Assembly: GCA_019637555.1 (NCBI GenBank)
Contig: JAHBVK010000024.1
Span: 1 to 64,000 of the forward strand
Length of the DNA stretch: 64,000 nt
Direction of reading: 5' to 3'
Origin: Anaerolineae bacterium
GTDB lineage: Bacteria; Chloroflexota; Anaerolineae; Aggregatilineales; UBA2796
Of the stretch, positions 35,698 to 44,759 are shown in pieces. The stretch's first letter is position 1; every line of letters starts with the position of its first letter. A program made the position numbers and the translations under genes. The notes under the pieces were generated by a model, which saw only the letters and a program-made list of their open reading frames with translations, was not told the DNA's origin and ran no database searches.

Positions 35698-36612
35698 ATG
35701 GCAACTGAATCGCAAACACAGACATTCATCGAGTGTGAGAACCTCGTCAAAATCTACAAGGTCGCTGATCTGGAAGTGGTCGCTCTGCAAGGCTTGGATC
35801 TCAAGATCGATGCCGGAGAGATGATGGCGCTGGTCGGACCTTCCGGCTCCGGCAAGTCCACTCTGATGAACATTCTCGGCGGACTGGATACCCCCACCGC
35901 CGGACAGGTTCACGTCGGCGAATACAACCTGCTAGAGATGAATCGCAGTGAACAGGTCAAGTATCGTCGTAACGAAGTCGGCTTCGTCTGGCAGCAAACC
36001 GCCCGTAACTTGCTTCCCTATTTGACAGCACAAGAGAACGTCGAACTGCCGATGGCGCTGAACGGGATTTCCTCACGGGAGCGAGCCGCCCGCGCTAAAG
36101 AACTGCTGGTCTTGGTCGGCTTGGGTCATCGCCTCGATCACCGCCCTGATCGGCTCTCCGGTGGTGAGCAGCAGCGTGTCGCCATTGCGGTAGGCATGGC
36201 GAACCGTCCGAGTCTATTGCTTGCTGATGAACCGACGGGTGAAGTCGATAGTGAAGCCGCCGAACAGATCTTCAAGGCACTGCACGATTTCCGCGATCAG
36301 TTCAACGTTACCATCATCATCGTCACGCACGATATCAACGTCTCTACGCGCGTAGATCGCGTGGTCGGCATGCGCGACGGACGCACCAGCATCGAGATTT
36401 TGCGCCGCCGCGATACAGCTGGTCAGACCGTCAGCGAGGACGAATTCGTGATTCTTGATCGTGCTGGGCGTTTGCAGCTACCGCAAGCATTCATCGACAA
36501 GCTCGATCTGGAGGAGCGCGCTCGCGTGCGCTTGCTCGAAGATCACATCGGCGTGTGGCCCGACGCTCAAGCGAACGCCAACGGTGATGATCCGTACTCT
36601 GGTCGCTACTAA
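35698..36612 (+). CDS. MacB/LolD-type ABC ATPase with AbrB-like C-terminal extension
   Basis: 304 residues. Walker [10 protein letters not shown] (47-55), Q-loop WQQTARNLL, signature [12 protein letters not shown] (about 153), Walker B SLLLADEP, and the switch His in VTHD. The sequence [10 protein letters not shown] is characteristic of the ATPases working with FtsX/MacB-type permeases. After the ATPase domain (about residue 240), the stretch [34 protein letters not shown] resembles a SpoVT/AbrB swapped hairpin. No permease gene is adjacent; the two following genes are membrane glycosyltransferase-like. The start has no strong RBS. Confidence 0.85.
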   Translation: MATESQTQTFIECENLVKIYKVADLEVVALQGLDLKIDAGEMMALVGPSGSGKSTLMNILGGLDTPTAGQVHVGEYNLLEMNRSEQVKYRRNEVGFVWQQTARNLLPYLTAQENVELPMALNGISSRERAARAKELLVLVGLGHRLDHRPDRLSGGEQQRVAIAVGMANRPSLLLADEPTGEVDSEAAEQIFKALHDFRDQFNVTIIIVTHDINVSTRVDRVVGMRDGRTSIEILRRRDTAGQTVSEDEFVILDRAGRLQLPQAFIDKLDLEERARVRLLEDHIGVWPDAQANANGDDPYSGRY

Positions 36613-36637
36613 CCTAAACGCCTAGAAGCCAATAGTA

Positions 36638-37780
36638 ATGAGTCAAGCCAATCAATCTGCTCATCACTCATCACTCATTACTCATTATTCTCTTGCTTTT
36701 CGCATCGGCGTCGTCACGGCGCTCTTGCTGACTATTTTCAGCATCGCCGTTTATCTTCGCTTCGATGGCGACATCCTCGTTTTCGTCAACATCGGGGAGC
36801 GCTTCAATTTAGGCATACCCGACGGACGCGCTGGTGGTGAAGGGCAGTTCCCCTATTACATCGCTACCGAAGGCGCATCCGTGAGCGCGATCAGCAAAAT
36901 GGATCCGCCCGCTGCTTACCGCTATCAGCGCATCCTCTATCCTGCGCTGGTGGCTGCACTGTCCTTCGGTCAGACCGCGCTCGTTCCCTACGTTATGTTG
37001 CTGATAAACATCGCGGCAACCAGCATCTTCACCGCGCTCACCGCCTATCTACTAGCATGGCGAACGCGGGTAATTCCGTGGCTGGCGCTGCTAGTCGCCG
37101 TCTGGATGGGATCGCTGATCTGTGTGCGCTACAACACCACCGAACCATTGGCATTGGCGTTGAGCATGGCGGCGCTTGTGTTCTATCTGCGCGATCATCT
37201 GGCAATCGCTGCTGTGTTGGCAGCTTGTGCAGCACTGACCAAAGACATCGGACTCGTACCCATCGCTGGCATGGTGCTGCACGCCCTGTGGACTCGGCGT
37301 TGGCGGCGCGCCGCGATCCTCGCGCTGGCGGCTGGCGTTCCCTATATGGGTTGGTCACTGCTGCTCCGCCTCTGGCTGCAAACAGGGATCGACGCCACGC
37401 AAGCACACCGCCAACTCAGCCTGATTCCTTTTGCGGGCTTGCTGCGCTCTTATAGTCCGGTCTTTCTGGTGCTCGGCATCCTGTGGGCGATCCTGCCCGC
37501 TGCGCTCTTGGGGATTATCGCACTGCGACAGTGCTGGCGCAGTCGCTTTCAGCGCGATCTGCCTATCGAATTATTCCTGCTGCTTAGCGCCGCCGCCTTT
37601 GTCATCCTCGTCCCCGGCGGCACCTTCGAGGATTTGCCCAGCACCTTGCGCTATAGCCAACCGTTCGTGATCGCTGCGCTGTTGTACGTTAGCTACCGCA
37701 ATCCGCGCCGCGCCTTGTGGCTGCTTATCCTCTGGCTGCCGACGACTGCTCTCGCCCTAGCAATCAGTTTCATTCGATGA
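36638..37780 (+). CDS. Polytopic membrane protein, glycosyltransferase-like, unassigned
   Basis: 380 residues with about nine hydrophobic segments (first at about 23-43). No DE motif of the GT39 kind is seen near the first loop; FNLGIPDGRAGGEGQFPYY follows segment 1. The family is not recognised; a DUF2029- or GT-C-like mannosyltransferase is possible. The first 20 codons contain a repetitive tract (GCTCATCACTCATCACTCAT...) translated as SAHHSSLITHYS, so the true start may be further in; no RBS supports the annotated ATG. Its TGA overlaps the ATG of the next gene (ATGA, 37777-37780). Confidence 0.6.
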   Translation: MSQANQSAHHSSLITHYSLAFRIGVVTALLLTIFSIAVYLRFDGDILVFVNIGERFNLGIPDGRAGGEGQFPYYIATEGASVSAISKMDPPAAYRYQRILYPALVAALSFGQTALVPYVMLLINIAATSIFTALTAYLLAWRTRVIPWLALLVAVWMGSLICVRYNTTEPLALALSMAALVFYLRDHLAIAAVLAACAALTKDIGLVPIAGMVLHALWTRRWRRAAILALAAGVPYMGWSLLLRLWLQTGIDATQAHRQLSLIPFAGLLRSYSPVFLVLGILWAILPAALLGIIALRQCWRSRFQRDLPIELFLLLSAAAFVILVPGGTFEDLPSTLRYSQPFVIAALLYVSYRNPRRALWLLILWLPTTALALAISFIR

Positions 37781-39332
37781 GTAACGCGATGCCGATTTCC
37801 CGCCGCTGGTTGTGGATCATGGTTGTCTGCTTGTTCGTCTATTGGCTGCTGCGCTTACCTGCGTTGCTGGCGCTGCCTGTTCATACCGATGAAGGTGGTT
37901 ATGTGGTCTGGTCGCAGTGGGTTTGGGGTGAACGTCCGTTGCAGGCGGTGGAGGGTGGTAAGGCGCTGATGGTTTTTCTCGCGGCATTGGCGAACCCCTT
38001 CAATCAGGGATTGTTTGTCGGGCGCTACATGACGTTGCTGCTTGGCGCACTAGGCATCGCCTCGGCTTACGCCGTTGCCCGCAAAGTCCATTCGCCGCAA
38101 GCGGGTGTGATCTGTGCCCTGCTCTGGTTGGGCATACGCCGGGCCTGATCTTCTTCGAGCGCATGAATTTGCAGGAAGCACCGCTTGCCAGTCTCTCCGT
38201 GCTGGCGCTGTGGCTAACGCCCAGATCGGCGGAATCACGTCGCTGGCAGCGTGCGGTCTGGGCTGGTATCGGTATGTTTCTCTGTGTCGCCACCAAGTCG
38301 ACAGGGTTGATCTTTCTGGCGCTTCCGGTGCTGGTACTGCTATTTCCACCGCGTCGCCCATCCCTCTCCTTTACCCGCCGCGTCCGCCCAACCATTATCG
38401 CCTACGTCGTATTTGCGCTGCTGATGGTTGTGCCCGTCGTCTATTTGATTAGCGTTGGCGCTGACCCGTTGTACATGGGAGCGAAGATGCCTGCTTCCGC
38501 AGGTACACTGTCGAATACCTCTCTGCTGATTAACCGCGTTAGCACCAATCTACTGATCTTGATTCAAGCCGAATACGTCTACCTCACGCCGCTGCTGCTG
38601 ATCTTGCTGTTAGTCGGCACACTGCTGCTGATCCGCCACAACGCCAGCCTCACGCTTCTGCTTATGTCCCTTATAAGTGTTACCTTCCTTTCCGTGGCAG
38701 TGCTGGCAGGCAAGTTATGGCTGCGCTACATTGCCATTGCCGCGCCGTATTTACTCTTGTTGGCGGCGTGCGGGATCGCTACTTTGACACTCTCCCGTCA
38801 CTCCTCGTTCTGGCGTTCTCTGGCATGGATCGCTGCACTTGCGTATCTGCTTCTGATTGGCGTTCCCTATGCGCGAACCGCCCACACCGTTCCCGCTGAT
38901 CTGCCCATGCCGACGACGGATCGCTTTGAGTATGTCACGTGGATCGCTTCCGGTTACGGCATAAGGGACGCAGTGGAATATCTACAAGCGCAGCCGGAAA
39001 CCCTAGTCCCCGCCCAAACGATCTACACCACGGCGGCGAACTGCTTCGGCGCGAAGGCGTTATTCTCCGATACGCGCTACGAGGCACCCTGTGCGATGGC
39101 GGTGAACTGGTGGGACGATGCCAACGTGGAATACGTCGCCAGCATTCACGACTTCGCGGCGAAGAACGGTTACGTGTTGATCATCGCAGACGCGTCCGCG
39201 CCGATCATTGCGCCGGATCGCCTGCCGCAGCCGTTACAGGTGATCAAAACCTTCCCGCGCCCTGACGGTCAGTACAATGTTGTGCTCTACTGTGCGGGCG
39301 CGGCGACGCCAGATCGTTGCCCTTCGTCGTAG
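37777..39332 (+). pseudogene. GT39-like membrane glycosyltransferase broken by a one-base frameshift
   Basis: The frame from the ATG at 37777 stops at 38148 (reading LLWLGIRRA-stop). The next frame reads on from 38136 as TPGLIFFERMNLQEAP to the stop at 39332. Joined, LLWL-TPGLIFFERM matches the continuous WLLTPPLFFYERL of the GT39-like protein at 4689-6176, so one base is missing (or two extra) at about 38132-38136. The N-terminus carries LPVHTDEGGYVVWSQW, the DE motif of GT-C enzymes, and the C-terminus ends in a soluble extracytoplasmic part, as in that paralogue. The whole product would be about 518 residues. It is translationally coupled to the preceding gene. Whether this is a real mutation, a programmed frameshift or an assembly error cannot be told. 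Confidence 0.8.
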
Positions 39333-39409
39333 TTACTGCTATCCTCTACTCTCGATTTGCGCAATTGCTGTATTGTTGAAATGTGAAATAAGAGATCAAG
39401 CAACCAGAC

Positions 39410-40156
39410 ATGAGCCAGAACGGTAAATCACAACCTCACGAGCGCCAGACTGCCCCCGTCATCCAAGTGAACAACCTGACACGAACCTACCAGCTAGCGG
39501 GCGAGGATGTACACGCGCTTACAAACATCTCGTTGAACATCTTCCCGCACCAGATGACCGCTATCGTTGGGCGTTCCGGCAGCGGTAAGACCACGCTCCT
39601 TAACCTGCTCGCTGGACTCGATGATCCCACCAGCGGCGATGTGCATATGTTAGGCGATAACCTCAAAGCGCTGGACGAATCCGCACGCTTGGCGCTGCGG
39701 CGGGATAAGCTCGGCTTTGTGTTTCAGAGTTTCGGCTTATTGCCCTTGCTTACGGCGGCGGAGAATGTCGGTGTGCCGCTGCGCATGCGTAACCTTAGCC
39801 GCAAAGAGCGCGATGATCGCGTCCGCGAGTCGTTGGAATGGGTCGGACTCACCCGCCGCGCCAATCACCGCCCCTACGAACTCAGTGGTGGCGAGCAGCA
39901 GCGTGTAGCAGTCGCCCGTGCTCTTGCTGCCCATCCTGAGATCATCCTCGCAGACGAACCGACGGGTCAGCTAGACAGCCAGACCGGACGCAAGCTGCTA
40001 GATCTGATGCGCCGTCTGGTTGAGGAACGTGGTATCACCATCATCATCGTCAGCCACGATCCGCAGGTGATGACTGAAGCTGATGTCGTTCACGAATTGC
40101 GTGACGGTCGTCTGCTGGAAACACGGATCAAAAATCAGACGGTGGCAGCGCACTAA
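39410..40156 (+). CDS. MacB/LolD-type ABC ATPase
   Basis: 248 residues. Walker [10 protein letters not shown] (about 54-62), Q-loop VFQSFGLLP, signature [14 protein letters not shown], Walker B EIILADEP, and His-switch VSHD. The GLDDPTSG motif fits the MacB/LolD/FtsE class, whose ATPases work with FtsX-like permeases in efflux or lipoprotein release. No permease is adjacent and there is no extension at the C-terminus, in contrast to the ATPase at 35698. It is convergent with murG, 43 nt apart. The two ATPases differ enough to be separate acquisitions or old paralogues. Confidence 0.88.
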   Translation: MSQNGKSQPHERQTAPVIQVNNLTRTYQLAGEDVHALTNISLNIFPHQMTAIVGRSGSGKTTLLNLLAGLDDPTSGDVHMLGDNLKALDESARLALRRDKLGFVFQSFGLLPLLTAAENVGVPLRMRNLSRKERDDRVRESLEWVGLTRRANHRPYELSGGEQQRVAVARALAAHPEIILADEPTGQLDSQTGRKLLDLMRRLVEERGITIIIVSHDPQVMTEADVVHELRDGRLLETRIKNQTVAAH

Positions 40157-40199
40157 CCGTATTCCAACCAAAACGAAACGAAATTGCCTGTTTTGCCTG

Positions 40200-41345
40200 T
40201 TAGCTGCCTGCATTTTCTGGTAGCTTGGCACTGCTGTTGATGATCCCTGCTAGCTTCAACACCTCGGCGGCGATCTGTCTTGCCGCGTCCGGTTTGCGCA
40301 GTGCGAACGATGCTGCCCGCATCCGATTCAGTCGCGCTTCATCATTCAGCAGTTCACGGATGATGGGCAGCAGTTCCGTTTTCATCTGCTCATCCGTTAG
40401 CACAAGCGCTGCCCCTCGTGAAGTAAGCCACTCGGCGTTAGTACGCTGATAGCGCCACGCAAAGGTCAGCGGCGCGAGGATCGCGGGTAAGCCAAAGTAA
40501 GGGTATTCGCCTAGAATACTTGCACCGGCTCTGCTTACCACTAAGTCAGCCGCTGCTTGTGCCGCGCCCATATCCTCATACAAATAGCTGAACAGGTGGT
40601 AGCGTCGCTTGAGATCGGCGGGCAGCTCTTCACGGCGGTTTTCTACAGTCTCCGCATCCAGATCGCCGCTGACATGGATGACCTGCAAGCCATCATCCAG
40701 CAGTTCCGGCAAGATCGCGCCCACCGCCTCATTGATGCTGCGCGATCCGCGGCTGCCACCCGTGATCAGCAGTGTCGGGCGATCCCGATCCAGCCCGAAG
40801 TGGCGGATGCCCTCGTTGCGGGTGGCTTCCAACAGATCTTGCCGCAGCGGGTAGCCGATCTCTTTTACTTTCCTGGCATCGCGGAAGTATTGTGCCGAAT
40901 CTCCTGTTGCGGTCAGAATCAACTTCGCCAGCCGACTGATCACGCGGATGGTCAACGCAGGTTCGATGTCCGGCAGGAAGATCACGATAGGGACGCGCAG
41001 CAGCCAGCAAGCCGCAGCCACTGGCAGTGTGGCAAATCCACCAGTCATGAACAGCGCAGAAGGGCGTAAACGCAGCAGCAGTAACAGCGATTGCAGGAAG
41101 CCCAACGTGATCTTGATCAGGCTTTTGATCAGGCGCACAATACCTACACTGTGGACAGGTCCCGAATACACCGACTGATAGCTATCGACCAGTGCACGCG
41201 GCACGAGAGTCTCTTCCATACCGCCGATGCTGCCAACGTAATGCAGCTTGGTTGTTGGTGCGATCTCGCGCAATGCTTCAACCACTGCCAGCGCGGGATA
41301 AATGCCGCCCCCTGTGCCACCCGCGGAGATTAAGATGTCGCTCAC
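40200..41345 (-). CDS. murG: UDP-GlcNAc--undecaprenyl-pyrophosphoryl-MurNAc-pentapeptide GlcNAc-transferase (MurG-like)
   Basis: 381 residues. MurG adds GlcNAc to lipid I to make lipid II at the inner membrane face. The start is GTG with GGAGG 9 nt upstream. The N-terminal glycine loop reads ISAGGTGGGIYPALAV; most MurG have a His after GGTGG, here Gly. ALFMTGGFATLPVAAA fits the second conserved loop. C-terminal donor-binding residues are kept: LITGGSRGSRSIN, SRAGASILGEYPYFGLPAILAP, and Gln/Asn in RYQRTNAEW. The usual NAVPGLTN is IEPALTI. It is likely MurG or a MurG-like enzyme specialised in this lineage. Palindrome AAATGAG-TT-CTCATTT lies upstream. murC is not adjacent (57329). Confidence 0.85.
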   Translation of the reverse strand: MSDILISAGGTGGGIYPALAVVEALREIAPTTKLHYVGSIGGMEETLVPRALVDSYQSVYSGPVHSVGIVRLIKSLIKITLGFLQSLLLLLRLRPSALFMTGGFATLPVAAACWLLRVPIVIFLPDIEPALTIRVISRLAKLILTATGDSAQYFRDARKVKEIGYPLRQDLLEATRNEGIRHFGLDRDRPTLLITGGSRGSRSINEAVGAILPELLDDGLQVIHVSGDLDAETVENRREELPADLKRRYHLFSYLYEDMGAAQAAADLVVSRAGASILGEYPYFGLPAILAPLTFAWRYQRTNAEWLTSRGAALVLTDEQMKTELLPIIRELLNDEARLNRMRAASFALRKPDAARQIAAEVLKLAGIINSSAKLPENAGS

Positions 41346-41411
41346 TCGCTCAAGCCCTCCGTTACTGGTCAGCTGCCAATCGTGCGTTCTTAATAATTTA
41401 GTATAGTCGTG

Positions 41412-41427
41412 AAATGAGTTCTCATTT
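41412..41427. promoter_or_regulatory. Small inverted repeat upstream of murG
   Basis: AAATGAG (41412-41418) and CTCATTT (41421-41427) face each other across two bases. On the minus strand TATACT (41400-41405) could be a -10, putting the palindrome near the -35 region. This is a suggestion only. Confidence 0.3.
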
Positions 41428-41483
41428 GTAAAATTAGAAGGACGAACCTGATGGATCGCCCCTCTAATCTATTATCCTACTTA

Positions 41484-41915
41484 CTAGTTGGTATTCACCC
41501 GCTGCGGTTCAATCAAATAGGTTACTCGCTGCTCTTTGCCACGCTTATGCGGATTTCGCGCGTAGTAGTCCGGCTGATTGCGATACTTGGCGCTGAGGGC
41601 GTTGATGTGCTCCAGCGCGCCTTCCTCCGTCTCCTTGACGACCACGCCGCGAATCTCCATCCAACGGTACGGATCGTCGGGATCAATCGCCAGCACCGCC
41701 ACCTTCGCACCCGGCTTCATGTTGCGATCTTTCTGCCGTCCGCGAGCTGTGTTGATGCGTACATACGTGCCGTCGTAATCGACCCAAACGGGCGTCGCCT
41801 GTGGACCACCATTCGGCATTACCGTGACTAGCGTCACCACCACCGGACGTTCCAACAAATCTTTGAATTCAGCAGGAATCTGCACTGTCACTTCTTCTTC
41901 TCCATAGTCAACCAC
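41484..41915 (-). CDS. PPOX-class, probably F420-dependent oxidoreductase
   Basis: 143 residues, a split beta-barrel flavin-type fold. The start VVVTLVTVMPNGGPQATPVWVDYDG and the later RGRQKDRNMKPGAKVAVLAID are characteristic of PPOX-class F420-dependent enzymes, which bind the deazaflavin cofactor and reduce unknown substrates. It is shorter than classical pyridoxamine oxidases, as usual in this group. The gene follows the oxidoreductase gene at 42869-41931 with 15 nt between, so the two are co-transcribed. F420 use is inferred from family resemblance. Confidence 0.85.
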   Translation of the reverse strand: MVDYGEEEVTVQIPAEFKDLLERPVVVTLVTVMPNGGPQATPVWVDYDGTYVRINTARGRQKDRNMKPGAKVAVLAIDPDDPYRWMEIRGVVVKETEEGALEHINALSAKYRNQPDYYARNPHKRGKEQRVTYLIEPQRVNTN

Positions 41916-41930
41916 AGAGCAACTATTTCG

Positions 41931-42869
41931 TTACTCATCGCCTACTCTTAACACGATCTTCCCGCGCACATGCCCACTTTCCTGCAAACGATGAGCTTCA
42001 TTCATCGCTGCTAGTGGAAACACCCGCTCAACTGCTGGCTTGACGTAGCCCGCGTCGATCAGTTCCGCGATCTTCGCCATCTGCTCCCCGCTCGGTTTGA
42101 CCAATATCGACTCGGCGTGAATGTCGGATGCCTTCGCTTGCTCTTCATCCGGCTTGCCCGCGATGGAGATCAGTGTACCGCCGCGCCGCAATACCTTGAA
42201 GGATCGTGCCAGTGTATCATCTTCTCTGGTGGTGTTGAGCACGAAATCGACATCTTTAACGACTTCCTCAAAGGACTGCTTGGTGTAGTCAATCACTTGA
42301 TCCACACCGATCTCGCGCAGGTAATCGTGATTCCGCGCCGACGCCGTGCCAATCACTGTCGCACCTTTCCACTTCGCCAACTGCACCGCGATATGCCCGA
42401 CTCCACCCGCAGCGGCAGGGATCAGAATACGTGCGCCTGCTTCCAGCTTGCCGACCTCGAATAATGCTTGCCACGCCGTCAATCCCACTAACGGCACGCC
42501 AGCCGCCGTCACCAGATCGATACGCTGCGGTGCTTTAGCCAGTTCAGTCCAATTTGCCGCTACATACTCCGCATATGCCGAGCCAACATCGGGAAATTCG
42601 ACCATGCCATAGACGGCATCGCCCACCGCGAACGGCGCACCTGCCGTAGTCTCCGCGATCTCGCCCGCGATGTCCCAGCCCAGAATGAGCGGGAACGGCT
42701 TGTCGCTGTAATTCAAGCCTTTGCCTGCCCGCGTCTTAACATCCACCGGATTAATGCCTACGCCACGCACACGCACCAGCACCTGATCGGGTTTTAAGGT
42801 TGGCGTCGGCGCATCCTCATACTTGAGCACATCTGGATCGCCGTAGCCGTGAATTCGCACTGCTTTCAT
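41931..42869 (-). CDS. NADP-dependent quinone oxidoreductase-like enzyme (MDR superfamily, zinc-free)
   Basis: 312 residues. The start MKAVRIHGYGDPDVLKYEDAPTP is the family N-terminus, supported by GAGGTG 5 nt upstream (a longer reading to 42908 lacks this). GAGLNYS...GWDIAGEI, then the nucleotide-binding loop AAGGVGHIAVQLAKWKGATVIG (about 150-170), with AxxGVG replacing the Zn ligands of alcohol dehydrogenases. C-terminal segment PSGEQMAKIAELIDAGYVKP is family-typical. It reduces quinones or alpha,beta-unsaturated carbonyls with NADPH. First gene of the pair with the PPOX protein. Confidence 0.9.
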   Translation of the reverse strand: MKAVRIHGYGDPDVLKYEDAPTPTLKPDQVLVRVRGVGINPVDVKTRAGKGLNYSDKPFPLILGWDIAGEIAETTAGAPFAVGDAVYGMVEFPDVGSAYAEYVAANWTELAKAPQRIDLVTAAGVPLVGLTAWQALFEVGKLEAGARILIPAAAGGVGHIAVQLAKWKGATVIGTASARNHDYLREIGVDQVIDYTKQSFEEVVKDVDFVLNTTREDDTLARSFKVLRRGGTLISIAGKPDEEQAKASDIHAESILVKPSGEQMAKIAELIDAGYVKPAVERVFPLAAMNEAHRLQESGHVRGKIVLRVGDE

Positions 42870-43074
42870 TTGTTCACCTCTACCACACAGAATTAGCCAC
42901 CATTCCACATCTTACGCCATCCCTCACGGCACTATTTCTGGCACTCTGGTACTTTTTCTCAGCACTTCCTCTTTCTCAGCAGTTGCATAGCTTCTGAACA
43001 CCTCTTGAACATCTCCGCCGTATCCTGATGGTCGTATCGGATCGAGATCGACAGGTGAGCAAGAGGATTAAGGC

Positions 43075-43518
43075 ATGATCTACCGCCTGAATAGCGCACT
43101 CCGTTCGCGGGAAATCGAACGGTTCGCCCACTTCGTTACCGTCGGTCTGACGGGTACGCTGGTGGACTTTGGCGTCTTGATCCTGCTCAAGGAATTGCTT
43201 GGCGTACCGCTCCTGATAGCTAACGTGCTGTCCTACACGGCAGGTATCGTCAACAATTTTGTCCTCAACCGCCTGTGGACCTTTCCCGAAGCGCGGGGCA
43301 AACGGCTGTGGACTCAGTTCGGGCAGTTTGCCGCCGTCAGCGCCATCGGCTTGCTGATCAATACTGGCATCGTGCTGCTTCTCACCGCGCCGCTGTCAGC
43401 GTTGTTCAGTCAAGCGCAGATGGGCTATCTGGCGGCGAAACTTGTCGCAACAGTAGTGGTCCTGGTCTGGAACTTCTTCCTCAACCGCTACTGGACGTTT
43501 AGCGATGTGAAAAAGTAA
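43075..43518 (+). CDS. GtrA-family membrane protein
   Basis: 147 residues with four membrane segments starting at RFAHFVTVGLTGTLVDFGVLIL; NNFVLNRLWTF and NFFLNRYWTFSD are the paired family motifs after segments 2 and 4. GtrA proteins help flip or hold polyprenyl-linked glucose for the neighbouring GtrB-type transferase. RBS AGAGGATTAAGG precedes the ATG. First gene of a GtrA, GT2, GT39 set. Confidence 0.92.
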   Translation: MIYRLNSALRSREIERFAHFVTVGLTGTLVDFGVLILLKELLGVPLLIANVLSYTAGIVNNFVLNRLWTFPEARGKRLWTQFGQFAAVSAIGLLINTGIVLLLTAPLSALFSQAQMGYLAAKLVATVVVLVWNFFLNRYWTFSDVKK

Positions 43519-43560
43519 TGGGCGTTTCGGCTGTTGATGGAAGCGGGATTGGAGATGGAT

Positions 43561-44589
43561 ATGGTAGCGATAGAAAAGATAGTGGCGCAGCAACCCGTCC
43601 AGTGGCGGGGCGCAAAAACGCGGGTCGAGGCGGAAGCAGCAGAGATGGTAACGGTAAAACCACTACTCTCGATCATCTCGCCCGTGCATAACGAGGAAGC
43701 TGGACTACAACAGCTATATCAGCGCGTCGATGCAGTCATGGAGAGCTTGGGCGTCACGTGGGAACTGATCCTCGTGGACGATGGCAGCCGCGATCTCTCG
43801 GCGGTGGAGATCGCCGGACTGCACGAGACAGATGATCGCGTTCGTGGCATGCGGCTCTCCCGCAACTTCGGGTTCCAGATCGCCGTCACTGCCGGATTGG
43901 ATGTGGCGCAGGGCGAAGCGGTGATCCTGATGGATGCCGACTTGCAAGACCCGCCGGAAGTGATCCCACAGATGGTCGAACGCTGGCGCGAAGGCTACGA
44001 TGTTGTCTACGGCGTCCGCGCAGAACGCGCTGGTGAAACGTGGTTTAAGAAGGCAAGCGCGGGCATGTTCTACCGCCTGATGCAGCGCATCACCAGCGTC
44101 GATATTCCGCTCGATACGGGCGACTTCCGCCTGATGGATCGCCGCGTAGTCGAGTCGATCCGCAAGATGTCGGAGCGTCATCGTTTTCTGCGCGGCTTGG
44201 TCAGTTGGGTGGGCTTCAAGCAAACCGGAGTCACCTATCACCGTGAAGCGCGGTTCGCTGGCGAGAGTAAATTCACGCTGCGGAAAATGATCAGCTTCGC
44301 CGTAGACGCGGTTACGGGCTTCTCTTACTTTCCGCTGCAAATCGCCAACTGGCTCGGCTTCCTGATGGCGGGCATCAGCGCGCTGGCGATCATCGCCGTG
44401 ATTTTGCTGCGCTTGTTCGGATCGAATGCGCCGCTGTTCGGGCAAGCTACCACACTGATCACAGTGCTTTTTCTCGGCGGCATCCAATTGATTTGCTTGG
44501 GCATCATTGGTGAATATCTGGGGCGGATGTACGATGAAGTAAAAGCGCGTCCGCTATATCTGGTGCAGGAAACTTGGGGTATCGACTAA
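43561..44589 (+). CDS. Polyprenyl-phosphate glycosyltransferase, GT2 (GtrB/DPM1 type)
   Basis: 342 residues from the ATG at 43561, which has GGAG with a 6-nt spacer; other in-frame starts (TTG 43534, ATG 43537) lack an RBS. LLSIISPVHNEEAGL (about 32-46), VDDGSRD, and DADLQDPP (DxD motif that holds Mn and nucleotide sugar) are the GT2 family signatures, and two C-terminal membrane helices (LGFLMAGISALAII, LITVLFLGGIQLICLGII) anchor it. It charges undecaprenyl phosphate with a sugar on the cytoplasmic face, for use by the GT39 encoded next. Confidence 0.93.
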   Translation: MVAIEKIVAQQPVQWRGAKTRVEAEAAEMVTVKPLLSIISPVHNEEAGLQQLYQRVDAVMESLGVTWELILVDDGSRDLSAVEIAGLHETDDRVRGMRLSRNFGFQIAVTAGLDVAQGEAVILMDADLQDPPEVIPQMVERWREGYDVVYGVRAERAGETWFKKASAGMFYRLMQRITSVDIPLDTGDFRLMDRRVVESIRKMSERHRFLRGLVSWVGFKQTGVTYHREARFAGESKFTLRKMISFAVDAVTGFSYFPLQIANWLGFLMAGISALAIIAVILLRLFGSNAPLFGQATTLITVLFLGGIQLICLGIIGEYLGRMYDEVKARPLYLVQETWGID

Positions 44590-44619
44590 CTTCACTAACT
44601 CCCTCCTCTCTAGTCATGT

Positions 44620-44660
44620 CCTCTCCTCAGCAGTGAGGAGAGGGCAGGGAGAGGTTAATT
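44620..44660 (+). repeat. Dispersed repeat, copy 2 (perfect 10-bp hairpin)
   Basis: CCTCTCCTCA (44620-44629) and TGAGGAGAGG (44634-44643) form a perfect stem with a 4-nt loop, followed by GCAGGGAGAGGTTAATT. Same orientation and tail as the other copies. Confidence 0.7.
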
Positions 44661-44708
44661 CAGGGTCACTGGCACATCATCACAAAATCTCCTCTCCTCC
44701 ACATCTTC

Positions 44709-44745
44709 CCCTCTCCGTTGACGGAGAGGGCAGGGGGTGAGGTTA
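44709..44745 (+). repeat. Dispersed repeat, copy 3 (perfect 10-bp hairpin)
   Basis: CCCTCTCCGT (44709-44718) and ACGGAGAGGG (44721-44730) pair perfectly with a 2-nt loop; the tail is CAGGGGGTGAGGTTAA. It ends 15 nt before the start of the GT39 gene. Confidence 0.75.
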
Positions 44746-44759
44746 ACCGGAGACTGGAC

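Noticed and set aside
43714..44487. 257-codon frame antisense to the GT2 gene
   Set aside because: The sense frame has the DADLQDPP motif; the antisense reading lacks any recognisable protein pattern.
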